From Candidatus Zixiibacteriota bacterium (GTDB taxonomy: Bacteria > Zixibacteria > MSB-5A5 > UM-FILTER-46-8), in assembly GCA_014730345.1 (NCBI GenBank), contig WJIJ01000002.1, positions 1 to 43,494 on the forward strand: 43,494 bases of DNA. Reading direction: 5' to 3'. Under the pieces are notes generated by a model. That model had not been told where the DNA came from. It ran no database searches and saw nothing but the letters and a program-made list of their open reading frames with translations. Each line of letters begins with the position of its first letter. Position 1 is the first letter of the stretch. Both the position numbers and the translations under genes were made by a program. Below, in pieces: positions 16,369 to 24,603 of the stretch.

Positions 16369-16887
16369 ATGAAAATTACTTTTAGCGAGATCGAAGCGGG
16401 TAAATCAAGCTATGAATTTGACGTTGAACCCGCCGAGATGAGATTCGACTTTCCGGATGCCCAATTCCAGCAAAGAGTTAAAGCCGCGGTCAGGGCTTTC
16501 GCGTCCGGAGATGAAATTATAATAGATGGAACAGTCGAAACTTCTGCCATTATGGAATGCAGCAGGTGCCTGGCTGATTTTGAAATCAAGCTGAAGGCCC
16601 CCGTTAAGCTGATAATTCAGAGAAACGATGAGATGCAGGACGATGACACCGGCGATGAAAATTTCGATATTGTATCCAAATCGGTTAATGAATACGATCT
16701 TGCTCCATACTGCCGGGAACAATTGCTTGTTGAATTACCTAATAAGCCGTTATGTTCCGAGGACTGTGAAGGATTATGCCCGGTATGTGGAGGGAATTTA
16801 AATGAAACACATTGTGATTGTTCAATTGAAAGCGATAGCGGCCATTGGGAAAAACTGCGGGAAATTTTTAAAGGCGGCAATTCGTAA
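16369..16887 (+). CDS. yceD: YceD / DUF177 family protein
   Basis: DUF177 protein, a family almost always encoded directly before rpmF; roles in 23S rRNA/ribosome assembly have been reported for it. 172 residues from the ATG at 16369. It carries CSRC near the middle and a C-terminal cluster (SEDCEGLCPVCGGNLNETHCDC) with five Cys that may bind metal. The frame is open upstream to a TTG at 16345, but that codon lies inside the promoter, so the ATG is the start. No Shine-Dalgarno site is present, consistent with a leaderless or near-leaderless transcript. First gene of the phospholipid and fatty-acid operon, with rpmF 18 bp downstream. Confidence 0.9.
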   Translation: MKITFSEIEAGKSSYEFDVEPAEMRFDFPDAQFQQRVKAAVRAFASGDEIIIDGTVETSAIMECSRCLADFEIKLKAPVKLIIQRNDEMQDDDTGDENFDIVSKSVNEYDLAPYCREQLLVELPNKPLCSEDCEGLCPVCGGNLNETHCDCSIESDSGHWEKLREIFKGGNS

Positions 16888-16905
16888 ATAGAATAGGAGA
16901 CACTA

Positions 16906-17094
16906 ATGCCACTTCCGAAGCGAAGACATTCTCATGCCAGGGGCGCGAAACGTCGTACACACTGGAAACTTCAATCACCAAATTTGGTAAATTGTTCTCA
17001 TTGTGGGCAAAAACGGCGCCCTCATCATATCTGTCCGCACTGCGGGTATTATGACGGCAACCAGGTAATTCCGGACGAGAAGCTTAAAAGTTGA
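16906..17094 (+). CDS. rpmF: Ribosomal protein bL32
   Basis: Large-subunit ribosomal protein of 62 residues. MPLPKRRHSHARGAKRR is the family's basic N-terminus. Four Cys (30, 33, 43, 46) in CSHCG and CPHCG make this the zinc-binding C+ paralogue type. The start is ATG at 16906, with AGGAG about 7 bp upstream. Its stop overlaps the plsX TTG (TTGA), which suggests coupled translation. The order yceD-rpmF-plsX-fabH is the widely conserved link between ribosome and lipid synthesis. Confidence 0.98.
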   Translation: MPLPKRRHSHARGAKRRTHWKLQSPNLVNCSHCGQKRRPHHICPHCGYYDGNQVIPDEKLKS

Positions 17095-18233
17095 AAATAA
17101 CACAGGACGCAAACAAAGCTATCCTAAAAGAACTCAATCCTGAGCATAAAGTGCGCATAGCTCTGGATGCGATGGGCGGTGATTATGGTCCGTCGGTGGT
17201 GGTCGAAGGAGCTCTGTTGGCCGCGGCCGAGTACGGCCAATCGGTGGAACTGGTGCTTGTCGGTAATTCCCGGATGATAGATAGTGAGTGTGAACGGCAC
17301 AAGCTGGGAACGCCTCCATTCGAGATTATGCATACTACTGAAACGGTGGGAATGTCCGAAAACGCCATCAGGGCCTACCGTACCAAGAAGAATTCATCCC
17401 TTACAGTTTCTCTCGACCTTCAGAAAAAAGGCAAAGTATCCGCGACAGTCTCTGCCGGGCATACCGGAGCGGTAATGACCCATTCCCTGTTTTTACTGGG
17501 CCGGCTCTCCGGAGTTCACAGGCCCGCCATCGCGGTGGTACTTCCCACTGAAAAAGACAAAGTAGTGGTGGTGGACGTGGGAGCCAATCCCGATTGTAAA
17601 GCTCATCATATGTATCAATTTGGGGTAATGGGCTCGGTCTATGCCAGTGTTATCCACGCCAAGAAAAATCCCAAGGTCGGATTACTTTCAATAGGGGAGG
17701 AATCGAGCAAGGGCAATGAACTAACCCTGGACACCCACAAACTCTTCACGAAATCGAATTTGAATTTCAACGGCAATATCGAAGGACGGGATATACTTAC
17801 CGGTAAATGCGATGTTGTTGTCTGCGATGGTTTTGTGGGCAATGTAATCCTCAAATTCGCGGAAAGCGTAGGCGGTTTTATCCGCAGTCAAACTAAACGG
17901 CAAGTGGGTAAAAACCTTATATCGAATCTGGGCGCTTTGCTCATACGCCCTGCCATGCGCCGGGTGCGTGAAAAGATGGATTATGCCGAATACGGCGGCG
18001 CTCCGCTATTAGGAATAGACGGGATATGTATAGTATGCCACGGCGGTTCATCGGCAAAGGCTATCAAAAACGCTATAGGCGTAGCGGCTGTAATGGCGGC
18101 GGATAAACTAAATTTGAAAATCAAAAAACATCTTGAAGCCAATGGAAATCTCTCCAACGGCGCTACTAAGGACGGCAAGCAAACATCGATCGACCAGGCG
18201 GACCACCAGATGGATTCAATAAACGAGGGTTGA
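17091..18233 (+). CDS. plsX: Phosphate acyltransferase PlsX
   Basis: Peripheral-membrane enzyme turning acyl-ACP and phosphate into acyl phosphate, the donor used by PlsY to start phospholipid synthesis. 380 residues. The core starts at RIALDAMGGDYGP and includes the VSAGHTGAVM loop, VGANPDCK, the GLLSIGEESSKGN motif, CDGFVGNVILK and the AEYGGAPLLGI end. The TTG at 17091 overlaps the rpmF stop by 4 bp and adds about 20 residues before the usual family start; GTG 17151 would give the standard N-terminus but has no clear ribosome site. The last 35 residues are a polar tail of no known role. fabH starts 2 bp beyond the stop. Confidence 0.95.
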   Translation: MKITQDANKAILKELNPEHKVRIALDAMGGDYGPSVVVEGALLAAAEYGQSVELVLVGNSRMIDSECERHKLGTPPFEIMHTTETVGMSENAIRAYRTKKNSSLTVSLDLQKKGKVSATVSAGHTGAVMTHSLFLLGRLSGVHRPAIAVVLPTEKDKVVVVDVGANPDCKAHHMYQFGVMGSVYASVIHAKKNPKVGLLSIGEESSKGNELTLDTHKLFTKSNLNFNGNIEGRDILTGKCDVVVCDGFVGNVILKFAESVGGFIRSQTKRQVGKNLISNLGALLIRPAMRRVREKMDYAEYGGAPLLGIDGICIVCHGGSSAKAIKNAIGVAAVMAADKLNLKIKKHLEANGNLSNGATKDGKQTSIDQADHQMDSINEG

Positions 18234-18235
18234 AA

Positions 18236-19210
18236 ATGTACGCGCATCTTATCGGAACCGGGTCCTCAGTACCGGAGAGGGTATTGACCAATGCTGACTT
18301 AGAGAAGATGGTGGATACTGATTCGGAGTGGATAGAGACCAGGGCGGGAATTAAGGAACGGCGGATAACATCGGATGACGAATGGGTTTCTGATCTCGCC
18401 ACCGAGGCGGCGCGTAAAGCTCTTGAACACGCAGGTATGTCTCCTAAAGAGCTGGATTTAATAATATGCGCCACCGTTACCGGCGATACCACTATGCCCT
18501 CGGCGGCTTCTATTGTGCAATACAACATAGGGGCTGGCGGCGCGACCTATGATCTTGGATCCGCTTGCCCCGGTTTCCTGTATGGGCTGGCGACTGCCAA
18601 GGCCTATATCGAATCGGGTATGTTCAGGAATATCATGGTAATTGGCGCGGAAACGACCTCAAAAGTTGTTGATTTTACCGACCGGAACACCTGCATCCTT
18701 TTCGGGGATGGAGCCGGCGCGGTTGTGATTACCGCCACCGAGGAGGAAGGCGGTATTATGGAAGTGGAGATGGAATCCGACGGCGCGCTGGGGCATCTTT
18801 TATACCTCCCCGGTATGAGACAGAGAATCCCCGTGTTAAGGGAAAAAGATCCGGTTCCGCTTTATGTTAAAATGCAAGGTAATGACCTTTTCAAGTACGC
18901 GGTGAAGTCCATGGCCGACTCTTCGGTTAAGGTTTTAGAAAAAGGCGGTCTGGGCATAGATGATATTAAATACCTGATACCGCACCAGGCGAATATACGG
19001 ATTATCGAAGCAACCGCGAAGCGCGCGGGAGTTCCCCTTGAAAAAGTGCTGATAAATATCGAGAAATTCGGGAATACATCTTCGGCGACTATACCTATAG
19101 CCTTCGATGAAGCCGTCCGCGACGGGCGAATTCAGAAAGGCGACGCTTTAGTTGGTGTTTCATTCGGCGCCGGATTGTCATGGGGAGCGGTTCTGTTCAA
19201 ATGGTATTAA
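18236..19210 (+). CDS. fabH: Beta-ketoacyl-ACP synthase III
   Basis: Condenses acetyl-CoA (or a branched acyl-CoA) with malonyl-ACP to start fatty-acid chains. 324 residues from ATG 18236, which has GAGGG 6 bp upstream; a TTG at 18230 overlapping the plsX stop is also in frame. The catalytic triad is intact: Cys111 in GSACPGFLYGL, His250 in PHQANIRI and Asn280 in FGNTSSATIP. ETRAGIKERR marks the CoA-binding N-terminal part, and the GVSFGAGLSWGAV strand closes the thiolase fold. The residue after the nucleophile is Pro rather than the common Ala. Located between plsX and fabD in the lipid operon. Confidence 0.97.
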   Translation: MYAHLIGTGSSVPERVLTNADLEKMVDTDSEWIETRAGIKERRITSDDEWVSDLATEAARKALEHAGMSPKELDLIICATVTGDTTMPSAASIVQYNIGAGGATYDLGSACPGFLYGLATAKAYIESGMFRNIMVIGAETTSKVVDFTDRNTCILFGDGAGAVVITATEEEGGIMEVEMESDGALGHLLYLPGMRQRIPVLREKDPVPLYVKMQGNDLFKYAVKSMADSSVKVLEKGGLGIDDIKYLIPHQANIRIIEATAKRAGVPLEKVLINIEKFGNTSSATIPIAFDEAVRDGRIQKGDALVGVSFGAGLSWGAVLFKWY

Positions 19211-19225
19211 TCGGAAAGAAATATA

Positions 19226-20170
19226 ATGGGCGAGAATTCGAATAAAGTCGCGTTTGTGTTTCCCGGCCAGGCATCGCAGTATGTCGGAATGGCAAAAGAA
19301 TTTGTCGAGGAATATCCCCCCGCCAGTGAAATGTTCGATACGGCGGCTGATATCCTTGGATTTGATTTGAAAAAAATATGCCTTGAAGGACCGGCTGATA
19401 AACTGGTCCAGACCATGTATACCCAACCAGCCCTGTTCCTGCATTCGGTAATCGCGGATAGATTCCTTGCTGAGAACGGCATCCGTCCCCATTGCGGAGC
19501 CGGCCACAGCCTCGGGGAGATCTCGGCATTGACCGCCGCGGGAGTGTTGAGTTTCGAGGACGGTTTGAAGGTAGTGCGTATGCGGAGCAGCGCCATGCAG
19601 ACCGACTGCGATAACAATCCCGGTACAATGGCGGCGGTGATAGGGCTCGGCATAAATAAAATCAAAGAGATTTGCGAGAGTATCGACGGCATAGTCCAAC
19701 CGGCCAATTTCAATTCTTCTTCCCAGATAGCGGTCTCAGGGGAGATTGAAGCGGTGGATGAATTTATGGCTAAAGCGAAAGATGCCGGCGCGAAAAGGGT
19801 GGTCAAGCTTGCCGTGGGCGGCGCATATCATTCGCCCCTTATGCAAAGCACAATGAAGAAATTGGAAGAACTTTTTGAGGATATATCGTTTTCCAGGGCG
19901 GAGTTTCCGGTTGCGGCGAATGTAACTGCCGGCTATTACAATGAAGATAAATCCCCCGCTGAATACCTGGTTAAGCAGATACAGTCCCCGGTTTTATGGC
20001 ACCCGTCGATGGAATTTCTTGCCAGCGAGGGCGTAAATACATTTATTGAGGTTGGTCCCGGCAATGTTCTCCAGGGATTGATAAAGCGCTCCGTTAAAGG
20101 GGTGGAACTTGGTTCATTTGAGAAACCGGGACAATTACAGGCGGTAAGGGAACTGATAGAGGGAAAATAA
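19226..20170 (+). CDS. fabD: Malonyl-CoA:ACP transacylase
   Basis: Moves malonyl from CoA to acyl carrier protein, supplying the extender for fatty-acid elongation. 314 residues, normal for FabD. Seen: FVFPGQASQYVGM oxyanion loop at the N-terminus, nucleophile Ser95 in GHSLGE, Arg in RMRSSAMQ, His202 in GGAYHSPLM and EVGPGNVLQGL near the C-terminus. GGAAAGAA lies just before the ATG at 19226. It follows fabH after 15 bp. Confidence 0.97.
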   Translation: MGENSNKVAFVFPGQASQYVGMAKEFVEEYPPASEMFDTAADILGFDLKKICLEGPADKLVQTMYTQPALFLHSVIADRFLAENGIRPHCGAGHSLGEISALTAAGVLSFEDGLKVVRMRSSAMQTDCDNNPGTMAAVIGLGINKIKEICESIDGIVQPANFNSSSQIAVSGEIEAVDEFMAKAKDAGAKRVVKLAVGGAYHSPLMQSTMKKLEELFEDISFSRAEFPVAANVTAGYYNEDKSPAEYLVKQIQSPVLWHPSMEFLASEGVNTFIEVGPGNVLQGLIKRSVKGVELGSFEKPGQLQAVRELIEGK

Positions 20171-20196
20171 AATTTCGAAAAAAAGGCGAAATTATT

Positions 20197-20934
20197 ATGG
20201 ATTTTAGCGGAAAAAGAGTTTTAATTACCGGCGCCGCCAGAGGAATCGGTCTGGAGATAGCCCGTCAATTCGGCGAGCGCGGAGCAGAGTTGGTAATAAC
20301 CGATTATGATCGCGACGGCGGCGGCAAAGCCGAAGAAGAATTGAAAAAAAGCGGCTTCAAAGCCGGGTTTATCCCGGCGGATGTGAGCGACGAAACACAG
20401 GTCTCGGACATGTTCAAAAAAGTTGCCGAGGGCGGCAAACTTGATATATTGGTGAACAATGCCGGGATCATAATTGATAAGTTATTGGTGAGGATAAACG
20501 AAAGCGACTGGGATAAAGTCATCGACATTAACTTAAAAGGCACGTTTCTCTGTCTGAGGGAAGCATCCAAATTGATGCTGAAAGCAAAAAGCGGAAAGAT
20601 TGTAAATATAAGTTCTATGGTCGCTCTCGGCGGTAATCCGGGTCAGGCTAACTACACCGCTTCCAAGGCGGGAGTCATCGCCCTTACCAAGACCGCCGCG
20701 AGGGAATTGGGACCAAGAGGAATCAATGTCAATTCGGTAGCTCCGGGATTTATTCAAACCGAGATGACCGCGAACCTGCCCAAGGCTAACACCGATATGT
20801 ACCTGGCCGCCATGTCTATTAAGCGTCCGGGCACACCGGCGGATGTGGCTAACGCGGTGATGTTTTTGGCTTCCGATGAAGCTTCTTACATTACCGGGCA
20901 GACCCTGGTCGTCGACGGCGGCTACTGGATGTAG
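20197..20934 (+). CDS. fabG: 3-oxoacyl-ACP reductase
   Basis: NADPH-dependent short-chain dehydrogenase performing the first reduction of the fatty-acid cycle. 245 residues, exactly FabG size. Cofactor motif TGAARGIG near residue 12, NNAG, then the catalytic Ser140 (NISSMVALGG), Tyr153 and Lys157 in NYTASK, and the end motif YITGQTLVVDGGYWM. It stands between fabD (26 bp) and acpP (42 bp), which fixes its role among many similar SDR proteins. Confidence 0.96.
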   Translation: MDFSGKRVLITGAARGIGLEIARQFGERGAELVITDYDRDGGGKAEEELKKSGFKAGFIPADVSDETQVSDMFKKVAEGGKLDILVNNAGIIIDKLLVRINESDWDKVIDINLKGTFLCLREASKLMLKAKSGKIVNISSMVALGGNPGQANYTASKAGVIALTKTAARELGPRGINVNSVAPGFIQTEMTANLPKANTDMYLAAMSIKRPGTPADVANAVMFLASDEASYITGQTLVVDGGYWM

Positions 20935-20976
20935 GAAATAATTAAATTAAGATAATTAAACAAGTGAGGTGAACAG

Positions 20977-21216
20977 GTGTCAATCGAACAAAGAGTAAAA
21001 GACATTATCGTTGAGCAGTTGGGTGTTGACCCTGCTCAGGTGAAAGAAGATGCTTCTTTCCTCGATGATTTGGGAGCAGATTCTCTGGATACCGTCGAGT
21101 TGGTGATGGCTTTGGAAGAGGAATTCGGAATGGCTATTCCGGACGAGGAAGCGGAGAAGATTTCCAAAGTCGCCGACGCGATCGATTATATAAAGAAAAA
21201 CGCGCCAGCGGAATAA
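20977..21216 (+). CDS. acpP: Acyl carrier protein
   Basis: Carrier of growing acyl chains; the 4'-phosphopantetheine arm attaches to Ser36 in the [12 protein letters not shown] helix. 79 acidic residues, the standard size. The start is GTG at 20977 with GAGGTG about 7 bp upstream (20965-20970), and the conserved sequence begins at once. A hairpin with a short T-run follows the gene and could lower readthrough into fabF, in line with ACP being needed in excess. Confidence 0.98.
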   Translation: MSIEQRVKDIIVEQLGVDPAQVKEDASFLDDLGADSLDTVELVMALEEEFGMAIPDEEAEKISKVADAIDYIKKNAPAE

Positions 21217-21237
21217 TCTAAATTAATATAAGTTAGT

Positions 21238-21268
21238 GCCGGCTTCCGTTTTCCGGGGGCCGGCTTTT
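21238..21268 (+). terminator. Hairpin with T-run between acpP and fabF (possible attenuator)
   Basis: GCCGGC (21238-21243) pairs with GCCGGC (21259-21264), and the CCG/CGG inside may extend it; TTTT follows. Inside an operon it more likely gives partial termination than a full stop. Confidence 0.65.
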
Positions 21269-21306
21269 AAAAGTGGTTAAGGTCCCTTAATGATTGCAAG
21301 ACTTTT

Positions 21307-22554
21307 ATGAAGCGTAGGGTCGTAATAACAGGCGTAGGGGTAGTCGCTCCTACCGGCTTGAAAGCCAATGAACTGTGGGAGTCCCTGCTTTCCGGCCGCC
21401 CCGGATGCACCGAGATTACCAGGTTTGATACAACCGAATATCCAACTAAGATTGCCTCGGAGGTCAAGAATTTTAACGCGGAAGACCATTTTGACCGCAA
21501 GCAGGTCCGCAGGCTGGATATCTCCCAGCAGTATGCCATGGTAGCTACCAAGGAAGCCATCGAGGATAGCGGTTTTATATCCAATGGGCATAACCCGGAA
21601 CGCGCCGGGGCTATAATCGGCTCTGGTATCGGTGGAATTGAGACGTTCGCCCAGCAGTACGAAATTTTAATGAAGAAGGGCCCCAGCCGTATTTCTCCCT
21701 TTTTCATTCCCATGATGATTTCAGATATGACCGCGGGATTGGTTTCGATGAAATATGACCTGCGGGGAGCCAATTACGCAACCGTTTCCGCGTGCGCTTC
21801 CAGCGCACATGCCCTTGGAAACGCATTCAGGGTTATCCAGAGCGGTGAAGCGGATGTAATGGTAACCGGTGGAGCAGAAGCCGCTATAATACCTATCGCT
21901 TTCGCCGGGTTCTGCCAGCAGAAAGCGATGTCCACCAATAACAGCAATCCGGAGAAAGCATCCCGGCCCTTCGACGGCAAGCGCGACGGATTCGTTATGG
22001 GAGAGGGCGCGGCAATTTTGGTTCTCGAGGAACTCGAGCACGCCCTGAAGCGGGGCTCGAAGATTTACGCCGAACTCGTTGGTTATGGGATGTCCGGCGA
22101 TGCCTATCATGTTACCGCCCCGGAACCAGGCGGCAGGGGCGCTACATTGGCTATGAAGGCGGCTATGGAGGACGCCCGGATCAAAACCGAAGATGTTAAT
22201 TACATTAATGCCCATGGCACCGCCACCGAACTCGGTGATATTTCCGAAACAAGGGCTATCAAGGCTGTATTTGGAGAGCATGCGTATAAAATAGTAGTTA
22301 ATGCCACCAAATCCCTGATAGGTCATTTGCTGGGCGCCGCCGGCGCGGTGGAAACCGTGGTTACCGCTTTATCTATCCGCGACGGCAAAATCCATCCTTC
22401 CGTTAACCTGGAATATCCTGATCCCGAGTGTGACCTCGATTATAATCCCAATCAAGCCCGTGAACTCGACGTAAAATACGCGCTCACTAATTCGTTCGGA
22501 TTCGGGGGGCATAATGTGACCTTGATATTAAAGAAGTATGAACAGAACTCTTAA
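21307..22554 (+). CDS. fabF: Beta-ketoacyl-ACP synthase II
   Basis: Elongating condensing enzyme of fatty-acid synthesis. 415 residues. The Cys-His-His set is at Cys163 (VSACASSAHA), His303 (NAHGTATELGD) and His340 (KSLIGHLLGAAG), the same numbers as in E. coli FabF. The N-terminus RRVVITGVGVVAPTG and the end TNSFGFGGHN are typical. No good Shine-Dalgarno site precedes ATG 21307; translation may rely on the upstream operon message. It follows acpP beyond the hairpin, with rnc 33 bp downstream. Confidence 0.97.
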   Translation: MKRRVVITGVGVVAPTGLKANELWESLLSGRPGCTEITRFDTTEYPTKIASEVKNFNAEDHFDRKQVRRLDISQQYAMVATKEAIEDSGFISNGHNPERAGAIIGSGIGGIETFAQQYEILMKKGPSRISPFFIPMMISDMTAGLVSMKYDLRGANYATVSACASSAHALGNAFRVIQSGEADVMVTGGAEAAIIPIAFAGFCQQKAMSTNNSNPEKASRPFDGKRDGFVMGEGAAILVLEELEHALKRGSKIYAELVGYGMSGDAYHVTAPEPGGRGATLAMKAAMEDARIKTEDVNYINAHGTATELGDISETRAIKAVFGEHAYKIVVNATKSLIGHLLGAAGAVETVVTALSIRDGKIHPSVNLEYPDPECDLDYNPNQARELDVKYALTNSFGFGGHNVTLILKKYEQNS

Positions 22555-22587
22555 TTCCATGTGATAATTCAATAAACCTCGTTAGTG

Positions 22588-23427
22588 ATGACACTTTTTA
22601 AACGGTTAAGAAGGTTATTCGATAAACCGCCTTCCCGAAATCAAAACAACTCTGATACTGATATCGATACTCACGGGGGAAAATCTGCCAGTTTGAATAA
22701 TTTGGTTTCCGCCGAACAACTGGCGGAGCTGGAGGAAAAATTTTACTACCGATTTAACAACAGGGAAATGCTGATGGCGGCTCTTTGCCATCGCTCGATC
22801 CAGAACACTAACGGTTCCGGCGAACTTCAATCCAACGAGCGCCTGGAGTTTTTAGGGGATTCAATACTGGGAATGGCGATATCGGAATTCCTTTTCCGGA
22901 AATACCCGCAATATCGTGAAGGTAAGCTGACCAAGTTGAAAGGGTCGTTGGTCAGTGAAGCGGTGCTTTACAAGGTGGCTAAGAAAATTGATCTTGGCAA
23001 GTACCTTATAATGAGCGATGATGAACATCGCAGCGGGGGCCGGGACAGGAAAACAATCCTCGCCGACGGTTATGAGGCGGTCCTGGGAGCTATTTTCCTC
23101 GACGGCGGGTTGGAACCCGCAAAAAACGCGGTGAATCACCATATACTGGAAAATCATAAGTCGCTTATTGCCGGTGATGAGCATGTAAACTACAAAGGGC
23201 GCTTGCTGGAGCATATGCAGGGACGGGGTATGGGAGTTCCCCGCTATGAAGTGCTTAAAGAAGTGGGTCCCGAACATAGAAAAATTTTTAAAGTTGCCGC
23301 GAAAATCCGCAACAAGCACATGGGAGTAGGTCACGGGCGTACCAAAAAAGAAGCCGAGCAGTGGGCGGCTAAAGTAGCCCTTGAAAAACTCACGGCAAAT
23401 GATAAAAACCAGAAAGCGGGCGAGTGA
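22588..23427 (+). CDS. rnc: Ribonuclease III
   Basis: Double-strand-specific endoribonuclease that processes rRNA precursors and regulates mRNAs. 279 residues: an N-terminal extension of about 45 residues, then the RNase III domain with the signature NERLEFLGDSILGMAISE and the second acidic motif in YEAVLGAIFLDGG. A dsRNA-binding domain (about 203-272) follows, with YKGRLLEHMQ, HRKIFKVAAKI and GHGRTKKEAEQWAAK. All four metal-binding acidic residues appear present. The start may be ATG 22588 or the adjacent GTG 22585. Its TGA overlaps the ATG of the acyl-CoA dehydrogenase. The acpP-fabF-rnc order is common in bacteria. Confidence 0.96.
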   Translation: MTLFKRLRRLFDKPPSRNQNNSDTDIDTHGGKSASLNNLVSAEQLAELEEKFYYRFNNREMLMAALCHRSIQNTNGSGELQSNERLEFLGDSILGMAISEFLFRKYPQYREGKLTKLKGSLVSEAVLYKVAKKIDLGKYLIMSDDEHRSGGRDRKTILADGYEAVLGAIFLDGGLEPAKNAVNHHILENHKSLIAGDEHVNYKGRLLEHMQGRGMGVPRYEVLKEVGPEHRKIFKVAAKIRNKHMGVGHGRTKKEAEQWAAKVALEKLTANDKNQKAGE

Positions 23428-24593
23428 TGGATTATTTTTTCAATGAAACGCAGGAAGAAATCCGCGAGTTGGCATACAGGATAGCAGTCGAAAAGATTAA
23501 ACCCTTAAGGGCCGAGTATGACGAGAATGGTACTTTTCCCTGGGATGTCGCCAAAGTACTTGCCGATGCTGACCTGTTTGGGTGTTATATCCCCGAGGAA
23601 TATGGCGGCCTGGGGGAGGGATTGCTTTCGGGGATTATCGTGGCCGAACAGATGGCGCGGATATGCTCTGGTATCGCCCTTGTCTTCGGCGGCACTCTTT
23701 TGGGAACGTATCCGATTATTCTTTATGGCAACGAAGAGCAAAAACAGAAATACCTTCCCAAAATCGCCAGGGCCGAATCTTTAAGCGCTTTCAGCATTAC
23801 CGAAGCGGGTTCCGGTTCGGACGCCACCAGTATTCGCACCACCGCTATCCCCGATGGCGACCATTACGTCCTCAATGGCACCAAGCAGTGGGTAACCAAC
23901 GGCGGAGAAGCGGCCATTTACACTGTGGTTTGTATCACCGATAAATCCCGCGGCGCGCGTTCGGCGACCGCCTTTCTCATAGAGGACGGCGCTCCCGGGT
24001 TCAGCTATGGTAAAAAGGAAAATAAGATGGGCATCAGGGCATCGGCGACCAGGGAGCTTGTTTTTGAGGATTGCCGGGTGCATAAAAACCAGGTGCTGGG
24101 GAAACCGGGTCACGGCATCCGCCTGGCAATGAATACTTTCAATATGACCCGCCCGGTTGTCGCCGCCCAGGCGGTCGGACTCGCACAGGGCGCGTTGGAC
24201 GAAGCGCTGGCATATTCGCTCCAGAGAGAACAATTCGGTAACAAGATTTTCAATTTTCAATCGATACAGAATATGCTTGCTGACATGGCCACCAGTATAG
24301 AGTCGGCGCGCCTGCTTCTTTACCATACATGCCGGCTTGCAGAGGAGGGGAAGGTGGATGTTACTAAACTTTCGGCAATGTCCAAACTTCTGGCTTCGGA
24401 TATGTGCATGAAAGCCACTGTCGACGCCGTGCAGATATTCGGGGGATATGGTTACATGAAAGAATACCCGGTTGAGAAAATGTTTCGTGACGCGAAAATC
24501 ACCCAGATTTACGAGGGGACCAATCAGATCCAGAGGCTGATAATCGCCAAGGAGTTGCAGAAGGAATTCAACAGGAATTTAAAAAACGTTTAG
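23427..24593 (+). CDS. Acyl-CoA dehydrogenase (short-chain/butyryl type)
   Basis: FAD enzyme making trans-2-enoyl-CoA from acyl-CoA and passing electrons to ETF. 388 residues. Motifs: AFSITEAGSGSDATS (flavin contact), QWVTNGG, GIRASATRELVFEDCRV, QREQFG, the VQIFGGYGYMKEYPVE segment, and the catalytic-base position Glu363 in YEGTNQIQR, typical of short-chain and butyryl-CoA dehydrogenases. The start codon shares an A with the rnc stop (TGATG), so translation is probably coupled. etfB lies 10 bp downstream and encodes half of its electron acceptor. Substrate chain length is not fixed by sequence alone. Confidence 0.93.
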   Translation: MDYFFNETQEEIRELAYRIAVEKIKPLRAEYDENGTFPWDVAKVLADADLFGCYIPEEYGGLGEGLLSGIIVAEQMARICSGIALVFGGTLLGTYPIILYGNEEQKQKYLPKIARAESLSAFSITEAGSGSDATSIRTTAIPDGDHYVLNGTKQWVTNGGEAAIYTVVCITDKSRGARSATAFLIEDGAPGFSYGKKENKMGIRASATRELVFEDCRVHKNQVLGKPGHGIRLAMNTFNMTRPVVAAQAVGLAQGALDEALAYSLQREQFGNKIFNFQSIQNMLADMATSIESARLLLYHTCRLAEEGKVDVTKLSAMSKLLASDMCMKATVDAVQIFGGYGYMKEYPVEKMFRDAKITQIYEGTNQIQRLIIAKELQKEFNRNLKNV

Positions 24594-24603
24594 GAGATAA
24601 ATG

